Source: Breviolum minutum Mf 1.05b.01
Lineage: Eukaryota; Sar; Dinophyceae; Suessiales; Symbiodiniaceae
Assembly: GCA_000507305.1 (NCBI GenBank)
Contig: DF239091.1
Location: 248,274 to 312,273, forward strand
DNA length: 64,000 nt
Direction of reading: 5' to 3'
A program made the position numbers and the translations under genes. The notes under the pieces are model-generated. The model saw nothing but the letters and a program-made list of their open reading frames with translations, searched no databases and was not told where the DNA came from. Every line of letters starts with the position of its first letter. The first letter of the stretch is position 1. This document shows positions 51,405-59,484 of this stretch, one piece after another.

Positions 51405-51683
51405 TTGCCGCCTCCAGCACCAAAAGCTCCTTCGCCTTCAGAAAAGAAACCTGAAGCTCAAGCTGAGCATTTGGTACCTGCCATTTCGGGCAAATGGGAC
51501 GGCAGCATCCCAACCACAGAGCAGCAGGCTGTTTTGGGACTGAGAGCCATGATCGCGAATGTGCTCTGCTTCTTAAGTGACAAAGTGGAGTCTGTCATGG
51601 TCCCCAGACCCGACCTAGTGCTGCCTGAATATATAAATGTTGTGTCGAGATTTTACCTCGTTCGCCTCCAGCAAGGATATTAG
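51405..51683 (+). CDS. coding-like segment, possible exon (upstream part)
   Basis: Reads LPPPAPKAPSPSEKKPEAQA then EHLVPAISGKWDGSIPTTEQ and QAVLGLRAMIANVLCFLSDK, then VESVMVPRPDLVLPEYINVV and a stop. A Pro-rich linker followed by helices. Around 51640 a second frame takes over (see 51645-51886), so a frameshift or small intron is possible. Confidence 0.4.
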   Translation: MPPPAPKAPSPSEKKPEAQAEHLVPAISGKWDGSIPTTEQQAVLGLRAMIANVLCFLSDKVESVMVPRPDLVLPEYINVVSRFYLVRLQQGY

Positions 51684-51886
51684 AAGTCATGACGAACAGT
51701 GGCGAGGCTCTGACCCTCCTTGAAGAAGGCACGGCCATGCTGAGTTGTCCACTGACTTCTTTGTGCAATGCCATAGACGGAATTGGAGAGCAAATGGAAG
51801 CAGCCAAGTTGAGCGTACCTCAAGTTCGAGCAAGCGGCATGGTGTTGTTGTCATTAAGAGCTGACGGGCGAACTCTGCCGATTTGA
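51645..51886 (+). CDS. coding-like segment, possible continuation
   Basis: In the next frame: EILPRSPPARILEVMTNSGE then ALTLLEEGTAMLSCPLTSLC, NAIDGIGEQMEAAKLSVPQV and RASGMVLLSLRADGRTLPI, ending in TGA. It overlaps the preceding frame by about 40 bases; no family recognised. Confidence 0.38.
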
Positions 51887-51889
51887 GTA

Positions 51890-52500
51890 AGTTCTTGAAC
51901 CCCAACTCTCGAACTGTGACCTGGCAATTACGTGACCAGTTTCCCACTTCTGATTTTCAGGGGTATAATTTGGGTAGCCTACTTTCCGGCTTTATTCGTA
52001 CGGCTAATTGGGCAGAAAAAGCCTCAACACCAAATTGTTTGCGGGAAATCATAAGCCAGACTTAGCCTGTTTGAGCAAATTTGGTTTCAGGGCACTTAAG
52101 GTACCCGGCTTTCGTGCTAGGCCTATATTACCCAAACAGGATCTTGTTGATGCTTACTGCAACAAACATCTCCCCAACAAATGCAAAGTTGAAACTCCTA
52201 TCCCCTAGCTGCTTACATGGCTTAATTCATTACTGACCTTCCGTGTCGTACGATGCTCGTGAAATGCAGCTGTTGTCGTTAGTTAACCTTCTGTTGCTTA
52301 CCTAATTGCAACCCCTTTTTACCATAGTTGTGATTCTAGGACATCCAATTGCCTGGAATGCACGGCGTCAACATGACGCAGACACAGCCGCATGTTACTC
52401 ACTAAAAGTTATAATATAAATAAACCTTTTGCGTTTGGGGGTTTGAGCAATTTTGCGTAGATACGTTTTGTTTCCTGTCTAAGCCCAAAATTTTGGATTT
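51890..52500. other. no gene assigned
   Basis: Short plus frames (51883-52065, 52008-52208) and no repeats that I recognise. Confidence 0.3.
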
Positions 52501-52512
52501 AGATGTCCACTG

Positions 52513-52611
52513 ACCCATACCATGCATGTATGGTGTATTTACTGTACCTACACTTGGTTGATTTTTATGGTAAATGTAGATAGATATACCACGCATGCTA
52601 TGGGTTATGGT
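52513..52611 (+). repeat. MITE family L, copy 6
   Basis: ACCCATACCATGCATGTATG then GTGTATTTAC...GGTAAATGTAGATAGATATA then CCACGCATGCTATGGGTTA. Confidence 0.75.
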
Positions 52612-52730
52612 TGCTTTTTTTCAGATAGTTAGCCAGGACCGATTACTGAAATTCACCAACCTTGGATTGCGACCTTCGCAGATTGGGATTCCTAATTCAC
52701 TAAAGATCATGGAAGTATAATATACAAGAC

Positions 52731-52806
52731 CATTTTCAGCCCTACTTGGGGAAATCATCCAATTTGACGAGCATATTTTTCAAATGGGTTGGTTCAACCA
52801 CCAACT
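52731..52806 (+). repeat. Family D, left-truncated copy
   Basis: CATTTTCAGCCCTACTTGGG then GAAATCATCC...AAATGGGTTGGTTCAACCAC then CAACTA. Confidence 0.7.
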
Positions 52807-52992
52807 ATAGATTAAAATCATAGCAACCCCAAGTTTGGATGATTACAATTTCCCAAAGCTTCAAAAATAGTCCGTGGTGAAGTTCCCTACTTTTTTTTCA
52901 TGGTCGACTTAGACTTCTAGGGAGTTTTTCACCTTTTCTAGGATTTGTCACCCCATCATCTTGGTTATCCAGCCGTTAGTCATCATTGACAT

Positions 52993-53105
52993 ACATCTTT
53001 TGTAAACTAACATAGCTGGCGATTTAAACATGGACCCTGAAAGAAGATGTATTTCCTATTGAACATGGTGATATTCCAGCAATCGCCATGTTAGCTTTTT
53101 ATCGA
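52993..53105 (+). repeat. MITE family A, copy 19 (A2 subtype)
   Basis: CATCTTTTGTAAACTAACAT then AGCTGGCGAT...CCCTGAAAGAAGATGTATTT...AATCGCCATGTTAGCTTTTT; shares its interior with 19213. Confidence 0.75.
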
Positions 53106-53253
53106 CTATAATATACATCTTTTGTAAACAACCCAACCCAACCAACTTGCGACTTTCTTGAACGATCGAAAAAAAAAGGTCATGCAATATGCTGGTATTC
53201 GAGCTGATGAATTGCCTTGGAGACCCAGGGTCAACCGGGGAGGGGCCCCTCCA

Positions 53254-53367
53254 CTACCCTCCCGAAAACTAACATGGCTGGCAACGGAAAATCACCAGTT
53301 TTTTAGTAGGAGATAAATCTTCAAATGGTTGGTTTTTCCATTGTTATGATAGTTTGTGGGGGGTGTA
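53254..53367 (+). repeat. MITE family A, copy 20
   Basis: TACCCTCCCGAAAACTAACA then TGG...ATGATAGTTTGTGGGGGGTG then TA. Confidence 0.75.
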
Positions 53368-53532
53368 ACCTACCCTGTTCAAGAGGTTGCTTTTTTTTTG
53401 TAAAAGGTCCAACAAAAGACGAGATAGCTGACGCTCGACACTTGATCCCCTTTGAACAAAGACCATGTTTTTTTGTGTTTAAACGAGGCAACGCTTTTGC
53501 ATATACACTCCAGTACCTCACCTGCGGCTTAG

Positions 53533-53712
53533 CCGCTAACCACCTGGCATGTATGGGTGTTTCCAAAAATAGGGGTACCCCCAAATCATCCATTTTAATA
53601 GAGATTTCCATTATAAACCATCCATTTTGGGGTACCCCTATTTTTGGAAACACCTGTATAAAACCCTGTAAATTATGGGATATCTACCATGTCAACTGGG
53701 GTGAAAGAAGCC
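53533..53712 (+). repeat. Family K fragment split by MITE B4
   Basis: GCCGCTAACCACCTGGCATG then TAT before B4; TGTATAAAACCCTGTAAATT then ATGGGATATC after it. Removing B4 restores the K order. Confidence 0.75.
53555..53654 (+). repeat. MITE family B, copy 4, nested in K, 5-bp duplication
   Basis: GGGTGTTTCCAAAAATAGGG then GTACC...GGTACCCCTATTTTTGGAAA then CACC. TGTAT stands on both sides (53550-53554 and 53655-53659). Confidence 0.9.
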
Positions 53713-53735
53713 TACTTCTACGGGTGTTTTTTCCC

Positions 53736-53835
53736 CTGCAAGTCAAGCCGAGCATTAAGATAATAGGTACTACCCTGATATTGTTGATGAAGCAAATCCC
53801 TACTAAAATAATGGTCTTTTCGGAAAGACTACTAA
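53736..53835 (+). repeat. Family N repeat, copy 4
   Basis: CCTGCAAGTCAAGCCGAGCA...ATATTGTTGATGAAGCAAAT then CCCTACTAAAATAATGGTCT then TTTCGG. Confidence 0.7.
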
Positions 53836-54034
53836 ATCAATAGCCGTAGGTCAAGATTCTAATTGTTTTTGTTTCCACGTTTCTTTTTGTTCTACTCCCT
53901 CTCATCGAAGTTCCAGCGCATTTTGTTAGCCATGTTAAATGTTGGAATTTCATTTGAAGTTAAATCCGATGATATACATATCTTTGATGAAAACCATGGC
54001 AGGTGTTTATCAACATCAACCCATGCAAGTCTAT

Positions 54035-54150
54035 TACCCTCCCTGAAACCAACACAGCACCATGTAGCATCTGAAAATGGATGGTTTGAATACCAGTGTC
54101 CTTTTGGGATGGCCTTTTTTTCAGGTGCTTTGTTAGTTTCACGCAGTGTA
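54035..54150 (+). repeat. MITE family A, copy 21
   Basis: TACCCTCCCTGAAACCAACA then CAGC...TTTTTCAGGTGCTTTGTTAG then TTTCACGCAGTGTA. Confidence 0.88.
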
Positions 54151-54608
54151 AGTGTAACTGCTTCTCCAACGCCCACTGTTTTTTTTTTACCATGACAAGC
54201 ATGTTTACATAGGTTGAAGTTTCGAGAAAAAAGCATAGGCAAATATACCATACATGGATCCTATGGTCATGGGAAGCATGTTTAAAAGACACACTAAAAT
54301 TAAGGCCAGTGAGGATGATTGGCAACGTGGTGGCTGGTTCCAATGATATTGGTTACCTACATCCTGCTCCTTGGAATGTCAAGTATTCATAGTATTCGGT
54401 TGAAGATGTAACTGTTGGTGGGGTCATGGCGTCATGGTGATATGTTTGTTTTGGCCGGATTTTACTTTTTTTTTTGGGGGGGGGGGGGGAGGCCGGGGTT
54501 TCGCAACAAAGAAATAGGGTGGGTACTTAATAAGGGGGGAAATGTGATAACCTTAGTGGTCATAGATGAAGTGGGGATGGAAATGAAGCTTGAAAAAACA
54601 AAAAGAAA

Positions 54609-54731
54609 CCCTGGTCTTCCAAATACCTTGTGAGTAGGTGTTTGCACCCCCAAACACCTCCTGAGGATGCCTTTTAGGGGGTCCAACTACCTACTCACAA
54701 GGTATGACTGGAGGATTTTGGAAGACTAGGG
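54609..54731 (+). repeat. MITE family J, copy 2
   Basis: CCCTGGTCTTCCAAATACCT...CCTACTCACAAGGTATGACT then GGAGGATTTTGGAAGACTAG then GG. Confidence 0.9.
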
Positions 54732-54810
54732 AAAGCACAAGTGTCGGGGGATTGATTTGATCCACTGATGATGACTGAGGTTACCTGGGTATAACCTCAG
54801 TTATCCATTT

Positions 54811-54881
54811 CTAGGTGGTGGTTTCAAATATTTTTTATTTTCAACCCTACCTGGGGAAATGATCCAATTTGACTAATATTT
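54811..54881 (+). repeat. MITE family D, copy 8, cut by the retroelement
   Basis: CTAGGTGGTGGTTTCAAATA...CCTACCTGGGGAAATGATCC then AATTTGACTAATATTT, then the sequence changes. The expected closing arm TTCAAATGGGTTGAAACCAC is absent. Confidence 0.88.
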
Positions 54882-54952
54882 GGGTACGTTCTCTTCTTTT
54901 TGGTGACAGATTCATCCCCGAAAATGGCAAGTGGCCTGAGTTTTTCGACTCC

Positions 54953-56908
54953 ATGGCTTTTGTAACGAATTTTTCCACAGGGTGCATCGGATGTGAGCTG
55001 GCTTTCCTTGAACCTTTTGAAGGCCCCAAGCTCTATGAACCAGCAGCGACTTGTGAGATTTCCATTCCAGAAGGGTGCAACAATTTTGCGACTTTTACGT
55101 GGATTGGATTTAGACATGCAAGAGTTCTCCAAGCTAGACCTCTCAAAGTTGCCATTGAAGAAAAATCGGCGATATGGAATATCTCAGGATGTGAGAGATC
55201 GCTACCACTGAACTTTGGGCACCTTTGTGCTGGAGCTTTTGGTGGCTGGGATGGTGCAATTAGATGGACAGCGAATCAAAAAGTGATATATGCCCCCAGA
55301 TCTTTTGCAGTCGAATCAGATTTTTTCACTCTGACTACATGGTGCAAAGCGAATCAAGCGACCATCTTTCAGGGCCCAATTTCTCCGGAGGTCCCTAAAG
55401 ATGATATCAACATTGGTGTTTCAGCTCCGATTCAAGACGCTAGTTGGTTCAACTTGTGCAACTCTCCGGTCAATCTGATTTTTTCTGCAAGTCCACCATG
55501 CCAGACGTGGTCACAAGGTGGCAAGCATTCTGGATTGGAAGCTGAAAATGGCATGACGTTCATGCAAGTCATTTACAGTACGAAGTGGGTACGACCATTA
55601 GCATGTCTTGTCGAGTGTTCGGATACGGTCCCTGCACACAAGCACTATCCCATCATCGTGAAGTCTTTTGAGTTCATTGGATACAAGCAATGCTGGTCTC
55701 AAGTTGTACCACTGCATGAGTTGACTGGGATGAAAAGATCACGATGGCTTTCTGTCTTTGTGCGGAACGATGTACAGATCTTTGACTCGGTAGGATGTTT
55801 CAAATTGTCAGATCCTTTTCACAAAACGTGGAATGATCCAACATATGATTTTTTCCTTCCGAATGATGTTGTAGATCAATTGCTGCTTACTGAGGAACTC
55901 AAACTGATTTATGGGAACCCCCAATTTTTACCTGGTGCTAAAAGATCTTCGTTTGGGCCTTCACCACCTGTCGATTTCATTCTCAAAAGCAGATGTGTTG
56001 CATCCGAAGATTTTCTGCCCACTTTGTGTGCCTCGTATGCATCCCAACATGAAATTGACAGTAAGCATATTGCCTCAAAAGGTATCTTTGCTTCGTTGTG
56101 TATCAAAGATGGGAAGTTTGCATTCCTGGACCCCGCAAGGTTTGCTGCATTATTAGGAGTCACTAGTGATCAAGAAATCTTTCTTCCGAGAAATATTCGT
56201 GATGCATTCCATCAACTTGGAAATTCCATTTCAGTTGTGCATTCAATCTTGGGGATTTCGATTGCTCTCTCAATTTTGGGTTTTTCCAAACAACCGATCA
56301 TGCATTTTGTCTTGAAATGTTGGGAGAATAGAATCACTGCATCTAACACTGTTGCCATTTGTGATGAGAACTTTGTTTGCATTTCACCTTGTGATAGAGC
56401 TGAGGATGTCATCACCAAGGGTATTCGAAAATGTGAACCCCAAGATGATTCCATCACCATTACGATCAAAGATTCTTCCTTCTACGTAGACAAGCATGAA
56501 ACCTTTGTTGAATTTCGCAATCGAATTGGACTGGAGCAACCCCATGATCAAAACATTGTTGTGTCCAATGAGGGATCTCCCATTGAGCTAGAGTCTGAAC
56601 TCAGCATTTGGTGTGGTTCTTCCATGTGTTGTTCAAAAGGGAATCGCAAACTCTTTGACTTCCACATTGGAATCCTACCCATTGAGCCAACCATCCCATG
56701 GAACCCTCATGATTGTGACAATGATTCCTTCGATGAAATTGATCCGATTGATCTCCAAAAAGCTGCCATTGCTGCAGAAATTCAATGCAGCAAAGACGAA
56801 GATCACCCGACTGAGCAGATTGCAGTTTTTTCCACCATTGCAGCCGGCAAAGCACAAGATCACCAACAGAAAGTGTCAGCGATGCCCTCTCAAACAACCA
56901 GCTTTTGA
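54953..56908 (+). CDS. ORF1: retroelement C5-cytosine DNA methyltransferase with C-terminal extension
   Basis: Transfers a methyl group from SAM to cytosine C5. Numbering from the ATG at 54953 (651 aa), the order is: motif I AGAFGGWDGAI at 93-103 (SAM binding); motif IV SPPCQTW at 180-186 with catalytic Cys183; motif VI reduced to ECS with Glu221 kept where ENV is usual; motif VIII KRSRWLSVFVR at 261-271; and motif X LGNSIS around 422-427. The target-recognition region between VIII and IX is short, about 130 aa. Residues about 470-651 are an extension; 500-557 have a beta-grasp (ubiquitin-like) look. The ATG is the first in frame, but the frame is open further upstream to the broken MITE at 54881, so the true N-terminus is probably lost. 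The ORF ends at TGA 56906-56908 beside a TTTT run, after which ORF2 continues in the +1 frame. The PPCQ-W form resembles prokaryotic and retroelement methyltransferases more than DNMT1 or DNMT3. Methyltransferase assignment is secure; activity is not shown. Confidence 0.85.
   Translation: MAFVTNFSTGCIGCELAFLEPFEGPKLYEPAATCEISIPEGCNNFATFTWIGFRHARVLQARPLKVAIEEKSAIWNISGCERSLPLNFGHLCAGAFGGWDGAIRWTANQKVIYAPRSFAVESDFFTLTTWCKANQATIFQGPISPEVPKDDINIGVSAPIQDASWFNLCNSPVNLIFSASPPCQTWSQGGKHSGLEAENGMTFMQVIYSTKWVRPLACLVECSDTVPAHKHYPIIVKSFEFIGYKQCWSQVVPLHELTGMKRSRWLSVFVRNDVQIFDSVGCFKLSDPFHKTWNDPTYDFFLPNDVVDQLLLTEELKLIYGNPQFLPGAKRSSFGPSPPVDFILKSRCVASEDFLPTLCASYASQHEIDSKHIASKGIFASLCIKDGKFAFLDPARFAALLGVTSDQEIFLPRNIRDAFHQLGNSISVVHSILGISIALSILGFSKQPIMHFVLKCWENRITASNTVAICDENFVCISPCDRAEDVITKGIRKCEPQDDSITITIKDSSFYVDKHETFVEFRNRIGLEQPHDQNIVVSNEGSPIELESELSIWCGSSMCCSKGNRKLFDFHIGILPIEPTIPWNPHDCDNDSFDEIDPIDLQKAAIAAEIQCSKDEDHPTEQIAVFSTIAAGKAQDHQQKVSAMPSQTTSF
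56613..56908 (+). other. ORF1/ORF2 frame-change overlap
   Basis: Both frames are open across this stretch. ORF1 stops at TGA 56906-56908 directly after CTTTT; the other frame enters ORF2 without interruption. A +1 slip or one extra T in the run would join them. A real programmed shift, decay, or an assembly error are all possible. Confidence 0.45.
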
Positions 56909-56939
56909 TGGCAACAGCGGGCACCCCTTTTTTGTCAGC

Positions 56940-58031
56940 ATGCAAGTTCCAATCAACTTGGATTATGATCAAACCTGCAAATGGATTGCTCAATCTATTG
57001 GGTGCCATGAATCTCGTATTGTTTGGTATGAAACGCAGCATTTCAGACAACCACGACATCAGAGAGTTTTGATTGCAAGTGAGAAAATCCATGACAATCA
57101 CGAAGGGAAACTTGTCATTGTCCATTGTGAGGAAGAGAACCCCTTCGTTTGTCGTGTCCCGAATCCTATCCTGCCAATGCAAATTCCAGGGTGTGAGAGA
57201 GCAATCAACGTTGTCCACAATGGCAAAGTTGTATCCCCGCAAACCATCGTTTCCGTTGAACATGGTGATGATTTCCAAGGTTCAGGATGTCTCAAAAGAC
57301 TGAAAACATCTCATGTAGGCAGTGAACCGCTTTCTTTTCAGCAACGAGTTAATCTCCTCAAGGTTGAAGGGAATAAGCTTGGTACTGATGAGTATGCTGT
57401 GTTGCAAAGAATTGCCAACCAGCCGTTGACCAATCTCCAATGTTGTGATGTTTGGGACATTTCAAAAGGAATTCCATGTGATCTTACAAATCGCATCCAA
57501 GCATTTACCAAGAGTGACAATCCTGGCATTGTACTTGCTTGTCCAGTTCTTTCCAAGGGTCATTGGTCTTCCTTCGAAATCACGAAAACAAGTAGTGGCT
57601 TTCGCATTACCTTCTGCAACATTGATGAAGATACTCTCAAAGTTGTTCAGAACCAACTTATTTCCAAGTTTTCGAATATTCTTGTTGTTGCAAATTGCCA
57701 ATCCATTGTTATCCCTGCCATTCATGGTTATTGTGGTTGGGCCATACTGTACAACTGGTTCACCAGATTTGGGATTTCCTGTGGAAGCTCCTCTGTTGAG
57801 TCATTATCAGCTACCACATTCGCTGCCATCGACAACAGCGTTGTCAGTAATGACAGTTTTGGGAATGTCAGCTCCTTTGCACTGCAGGGAAGACTTGCTT
57901 GTTTTCGGATTTTAGCTCAACCTGCCATGTGTTTCATGAGATTCGTTTTGGTGCGACACAAACCGACCAGAATACACCAGATGTTGCCATGTCAGATGGA
58001 CAAGCCGCAAAGTCATCCGACCCATGGCTGA
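56940..58031 (+). CDS. ORF2: candidate papain-fold (Ulp1/C48-like) cysteine protease of the retroelement
   Basis: The frame is open well before the ATG at 56940 (through the ORF1 overlap from 56613). It may therefore be reached from ORF1 by a +1 shift near the T run at 56903-56906 rather than by its own start. From the ATG it is 363 aa. Residues about 26-66 (QPRHQRVLIASEKI and the flanking strands) have a ubiquitin-like pattern. The C-terminal half has GHWSSFEI with His208-Trp209, an acidic residue Asp229 in NIDED, Gln254, and HGYCGWAILYNW with Cys265. The order His-Asp-Gln-Cys is that of Ulp1/SENP-type proteases, although the Gln-Cys spacing (11) is longer than the usual 6. It could instead be another papain-like family. 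The role might be polyprotein processing or removal of ubiquitin-like modifiers; this is inference. It overlaps ORF3 by 43 bases in a different frame. Confidence 0.55.
   Translation: MQVPINLDYDQTCKWIAQSIGCHESRIVWYETQHFRQPRHQRVLIASEKIHDNHEGKLVIVHCEEENPFVCRVPNPILPMQIPGCERAINVVHNGKVVSPQTIVSVEHGDDFQGSGCLKRLKTSHVGSEPLSFQQRVNLLKVEGNKLGTDEYAVLQRIANQPLTNLQCCDVWDISKGIPCDLTNRIQAFTKSDNPGIVLACPVLSKGHWSSFEITKTSSGFRITFCNIDEDTLKVVQNQLISKFSNILVVANCQSIVIPAIHGYCGWAILYNWFTRFGISCGSSSVESLSATTFAAIDNSVVSNDSFGNVSSFALQGRLACFRILAQPAMCFMRFVLVRHKPTRIHQMLPCQMDKPQSHPTHG
57854..58031 (+). other. ORF2/ORF3 frame-change overlap
   Basis: ORF3's frame is open from 57854 and ORF2's to 58031, so a -1 shift anywhere here would fuse the candidate protease to the Gag-like protein. 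ORF3 also has its own ATG at 57989, which allows internal initiation instead. Confidence 0.4.
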
Positions 58032-59482
58032 AGTATGATCCATGGCAAAAGGGTCAAAAGCAGTGTAAGTGGGAAGACCTTACTCTACCAAAAGATCATC
58101 CAATTCATGACAAATCCCACAATAGGCTTCAGCAGATTCACCGACTTCAATTGAACCCAAATGTTGGTGGTGTTGCCTTTTGTACCAAATCATCAGTCAA
58201 CGATATTCTTGCCAAAAAGCCAAAGCATCCTTTTGCCATCATTCTTCCAGCTAGTGACAAGCTTCATTTTGATGAAAGCCTTAAGCTGAAAGTTATTCCG
58301 GCAAGAGAACTTGTTGTAGAAGATGGAGCGACTGGCATGACTTACAAAAGACAAGTTGTTGTTGCCTTCCAAGGAGAGGACATTGCCTTTGAACTTCCAA
58401 AGCCTTCATACAAAGGCACCCTCACAGAAAAGAGTGAAATCGTCCTTGAAGCACATTCCACTTTGATGACAAAAGAAACTGCCAATCTTTTCCGTGAGAA
58501 ACCTCATGAAGCTATCAGAAGTAAAGTCATTGATCAATTTCCGACAAAAGCAACTGAGCATTTCAACATCTACAGTGTCAAAAAGCTACCTGATCCGAAT
58601 GACAATGAGAAATTCAGAGTACAAGCAATGTGCAAAGTTGATCGCTCCCATCGACCCTCATTCCTTGAGGCATCAGGTGCAGGTGACATCATTGCGAGAG
58701 ATTTCATCCCAAAAAGTGAACAAATTTCCGACATCACAGTCATCCCTAGGTTTTGGCCGATTGACAGAAGTGGAAAGTCTGAAGCCCTCAGGTCTGCTGG
58801 ATCAACAGAAGGCTTTGCAGGTATCATCGCTACCCGCAGAGGACTTGCAATTCGTGCCTGGGCATCCAAAGTAGGACAACTCAGAAAAGTTCTGATGTCA
58901 CAAGATGAGCGGATCACGAAAGAAAACATTGATGTTGTTCCCACCATCACCTATGAGTCCACTGGGTGGCCTACTAGTGCAAGCCCGAATGAAATCATCC
59001 ATGCCATTGCGCATTCGTGTGGAACCCCACCTATTCCAACCAGGTGTTACAGGGCTTTGGGGGTAGTTACTTGGACCCTCGGCTTTGCGGTAGAGCCAAA
59101 GATCACCAAGTTTTCCGTGAGTTTCAACGGCACCACATATGAGATTTTGCTCACCAAGCCGGTTGAAAAATCCAAGCAATCAAAAGGGTTCAAGCAATCA
59201 TCCAAAGGAATTTCAAAAGGAGGCAGACCCCAAAAGGAACCTTCTATTCAAGTTCCTGATGAAACCAATGATCGTTTGTTGAACCTTGAAACGAAATTTG
59301 CTGCCATGGAAAGGAGGCAAGACTCCTTAGAAACCAAATTGCAAAATGGATTCGAAGGAGTTCAAGATCAGCTCCGGCAAGTTTTGAACGCAGTGCAGCC
59401 GAGATCAAGCAGCCCGGGCCATACGGGGTTACCCCTCCTCCAAAGGTTCCTAAGTCATCTTGACCCTTCGCTGTCATCATGA
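57989..59482 (+). CDS. ORF3: Gag-like / LINE ORF1-type RNA-binding protein
   Basis: A 497-aa frame starting at ATG 57989 (MSDGQAAKSSDPW). The frame is open upstream to 57854, so it could also be fused to ORF2 by a frame change. The N-terminus is polar, with repeated DPW and KYDPW-like motifs. Residues about 270-390 contain a block (GFAGIIATRRGLAIRAW, then a Trp- and Val-rich block) that I read as a possible RRM-like fold. Residues about 427-470 (LLNLETKFAAMERRQDSLE and on) have heptad spacing typical of a coiled coil, as in trimerising LINE ORF1 proteins. The last 25 residues are Ser/Pro/Leu rich. The likely job is to coat element RNA and form the ribonucleoprotein particle. The stop codon TGA at 59480-59482 overlaps the ORF4 ATG by two bases. 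Family assignment rests on position, coiled coil and general pattern, not on a search. Confidence 0.7.
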   Translation: MSDGQAAKSSDPWLKYDPWQKGQKQCKWEDLTLPKDHPIHDKSHNRLQQIHRLQLNPNVGGVAFCTKSSVNDILAKKPKHPFAIILPASDKLHFDESLKLKVIPARELVVEDGATGMTYKRQVVVAFQGEDIAFELPKPSYKGTLTEKSEIVLEAHSTLMTKETANLFREKPHEAIRSKVIDQFPTKATEHFNIYSVKKLPDPNDNEKFRVQAMCKVDRSHRPSFLEASGAGDIIARDFIPKSEQISDITVIPRFWPIDRSGKSEALRSAGSTEGFAGIIATRRGLAIRAWASKVGQLRKVLMSQDERITKENIDVVPTITYESTGWPTSASPNEIIHAIAHSCGTPPIPTRCYRALGVVTWTLGFAVEPKITKFSVSFNGTTYEILLTKPVEKSKQSKGFKQSSKGISKGGRPQKEPSIQVPDETNDRLLNLETKFAAMERRQDSLETKLQNGFEGVQDQLRQVLNAVQPRSSSPGHTGLPLLQRFLSHLDPSLSS

Positions 59483-59484
59483 TG
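59479..59484 (+). promoter_or_regulatory. ATGATG start overlapping the ORF3 TGA stop (re-initiation site)
   Basis: Bases 59479-59482 read ATGA: the A of the ORF4 start precedes the ORF3 stop TGA, and a second ATG follows at once. Termination-reinitiation at overlapping stop/start codons is established for some non-LTR elements. Here the overlap is seen directly; its use is inferred. Confidence 0.55.

Noticed and set aside
53325..53843. 172-aa plus-strand ORF
   Set aside because: Much of it is the translation of MITEs A, B and K in tandem.
54869..54952. Start of ORF1 at 54869
   Set aside because: The codon is TTG and lies in the broken MITE D, not in the retroelement; the first real ATG is 54953.
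57445..57915. 156-aa plus-strand ORF overlapping ORF2
   Set aside because: The ORF2 frame holds the HW and CGW protease-like motifs and better codon texture; this frame has none.
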